Below are positions 5,139 to 6,214 of a DNA stretch of 6,214 bases, piece by piece (position 1 is the first letter of the stretch; each line of letters begins with the position of its first letter). The notes under the pieces are model-generated. The model did not search any database. It was given only the letters and a program-made list of their open reading frames with translations, and was not told where the DNA came from. Location: contig DATKXP010000414.1 in assembly GCA_035529015.1 (NCBI GenBank), forward strand, positions 1-6,214, read 5' to 3'. Source of the stretch: JAUVZF01 sp035529015. GTDB taxonomy: Bacteria; Planctomycetota; Phycisphaerae; FEN-1346. Both the position numbers and the translations under genes were made by a program.

Positions 5139-6214
5139 TCAGAAGAGGTCAAACGCCGCCACCGTCGGCGCCTCACCGTTGGTCGCCGTGATCAGCAGCC
5201 GTACGCGCCGTGCCTTGATCGGCTCCGCCAGATGCACGTGCAGGTTGTCAACCGTGTCGCCCGCATCGAACGTCCTCCACCCCGCTCCCTCATGGTGCTG
5301 CAGTTTGTAGGCCCGAATCTGGCCGTACAGTTCGGTGATCCCGACCTGCTGAAACGTTTGTGGCTCGCCGATATCGACTTCGATCCAGGGCTCGGGATCG
5401 TCCGCTTTGGGCATCCAGAATCGCCAGAAATGGCCGCGGTGATTGTTCCCGATCAGCTTCTTGACCCGTTCCACGTCGATCAGGTGCGGCGGGGTCTTGC
5501 GCTTGCGGATCTCGACCGCGTCGTCGTCGCTCTCTTCGCCGAAATGCTTCGCCGGTTTCCCGCTCTCGAAGCTGTAATAGACAACCGTTTCCGGCGCACC
5601 GCGGAACATCTTCGGATTCACGCTGCTGGAGGCCGTTACCCGCGCGTCCGTGGTCAGCGTGTGTCCCTGCAGGGTGTCAATCGGTTCGATCGCCATGGCA
5701 TTCCGGCCAAGCGTCAGGGCGATGATCGTATCCGGAGATGCATGCTCCTTGGGATCGATCCGGATTTCCAGGGCCTCGTCCGTCTGTTTGAAGGCGGGGG
5801 TCCCGCCGGTCAGCGCCTTGCAGGCGGTCACCTTGGCCGGCAGGGCCGGCAGGGCGAGAACGCCGCCGGGCCACTTCTGCGTGACGTGCAGGTAGACCGT
5901 CTTGTCCCGGCGGGTCGAGACGCCCCAGTGCCCGGGTTTGTACGGGCCGCCGCGAGTCTTATAGATGCTCTCTCCGTACTTCTTGAGCCACTGGCCCATC
6001 CCCAGGTAGCGCTGCTTGATCGGCGGAAAGATCGAGCCGTCCGGACACGGGCCGAAATCCAAGGCCAGGTTCCCATCCCCGCCCGCACAGTCGATCAGCA
6101 TGCGAAGGCACGTATTCAGCGATTTGACGTTCTTCCCGCCATTCCAGAACCACGAGCTGTCATGAATGACCGCACAGGTTTCCCAGGGACGCTTCATCTC
6201 GAAAGCGCCCAGCC
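5139..6214 (-). CDS. Second GH29 alpha-L-fucosidase-like protein, 5' end missing
   Basis: Only the C-terminal 357 residues are in the window; the frame stays open to the right edge, so the signal peptide and nucleophile region lie outside. The apparent Met at 6197 is internal: the codons before it (LGAFE) align with GRFQI before RPWETC in the neighbouring GH29. Visible parts are the GH29 signature region KRPWETC, then NLALDFGPCPDGS, a beta-sandwich domain (through DTIIALTLGRNAM), and an F5/8 type C-like region beginning VTASSS. The latter is interrupted by a charged stretch (GEESDDDAVEIRKRK), resumes at PWIEVDIGEPQTF and ends AAFDLF. Such domains often bind glycans. Two normally conserved spots differ from the neighbour: WGY is WFW and NTGP is DFGP, hinting at another specificity. 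It lies upstream of the first GH29 gene on the same strand with a 64-bp gap, so an operon and an old duplication are likely. Confidence 0.88.
   Translation of the reverse strand, partial: LGAFEMKRPWETCAVIHDSSWFWNGGKNVKSLNTCLRMLIDCAGGDGNLALDFGPCPDGSIFPPIKQRYLGMGQWLKKYGESIYKTRGGPYKPGHWGVSTRRDKTVYLHVTQKWPGGVLALPALPAKVTACKALTGGTPAFKQTDEALEIRIDPKEHASPDTIIALTLGRNAMAIEPIDTLQGHTLTTDARVTASSSVNPKMFRGAPETVVYYSFESGKPAKHFGEESDDDAVEIRKRKTPPHLIDVERVKKLIGNNHRGHFWRFWMPKADDPEPWIEVDIGEPQTFQQVGITELYGQIRAYKLQHHEGAGWRTFDAGDTVDNLHVHLAEPIKARRVRLLITATNGEAPTVAAFDLF

Overview
This GC-rich window looks like chromosomal DNA of a Planctomycetota bacterium, or possibly a related PVC-group lineage such as Kiritimatiellota or Lentisphaerota. 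The evidence is the gene set: a Tat-exported Gfo/Idh/MocA oxidoreductase, a Tat-exported type I sulfatase, and tandem GH29 alpha-L-fucosidases, with mosaic GC-rich repeats in the intergenic space. No rRNA, tRNA or phylogenetic marker gene is present, so the assignment is an inference from gene content and style.

Layout: 19-1383 (minus) is a complete Gfo/Idh/MocA oxidoreductase with a twin-arginine leader. 1384-1679 is a divergent intergenic region with a good ribosome-binding site for each flanking gene and candidate promoters pointing both ways. 1680-3188 (plus) is a complete Tat-exported sulfatase resembling iduronate-2-sulfatase. 3189-3442 has no gene; it is a patchwork of short direct repeats and perfect hairpins between convergent genes. 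3443-5074 (minus) is a GH29 alpha-L-fucosidase with a Sec signal peptide. Its C-terminal F5/8 type C (discoidin-like) domain is cut short where a repeat-rich sequence begins, and that sequence supplies the last ~23 codons and the stop. 5139-6214 (minus) is the 3' part of a second GH29 gene, which keeps a full C-terminal domain and runs off the right edge. The two GH29 genes are 64 bp apart in the same direction and are probably one operon.

Function: sulfatase plus fucosidases plus a sugar-type oxidoreductase suggest an exported system for breaking down a sulfated, fucose-containing glycan (fucoidan, or a host or algal mucin-like polymer). The sulfatase would remove sulfate esters, the GH29 enzymes would release fucose, and the oxidoreductase would act on a sugar or glycoside. 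The substrate is inferred, not shown. I found no defence system, CRISPR array, RNA gene or transposase gene. The most unusual signal is the repeat mosaic at 3183-3520, which touches the stop codons of both convergent genes and appears to have truncated one of them.
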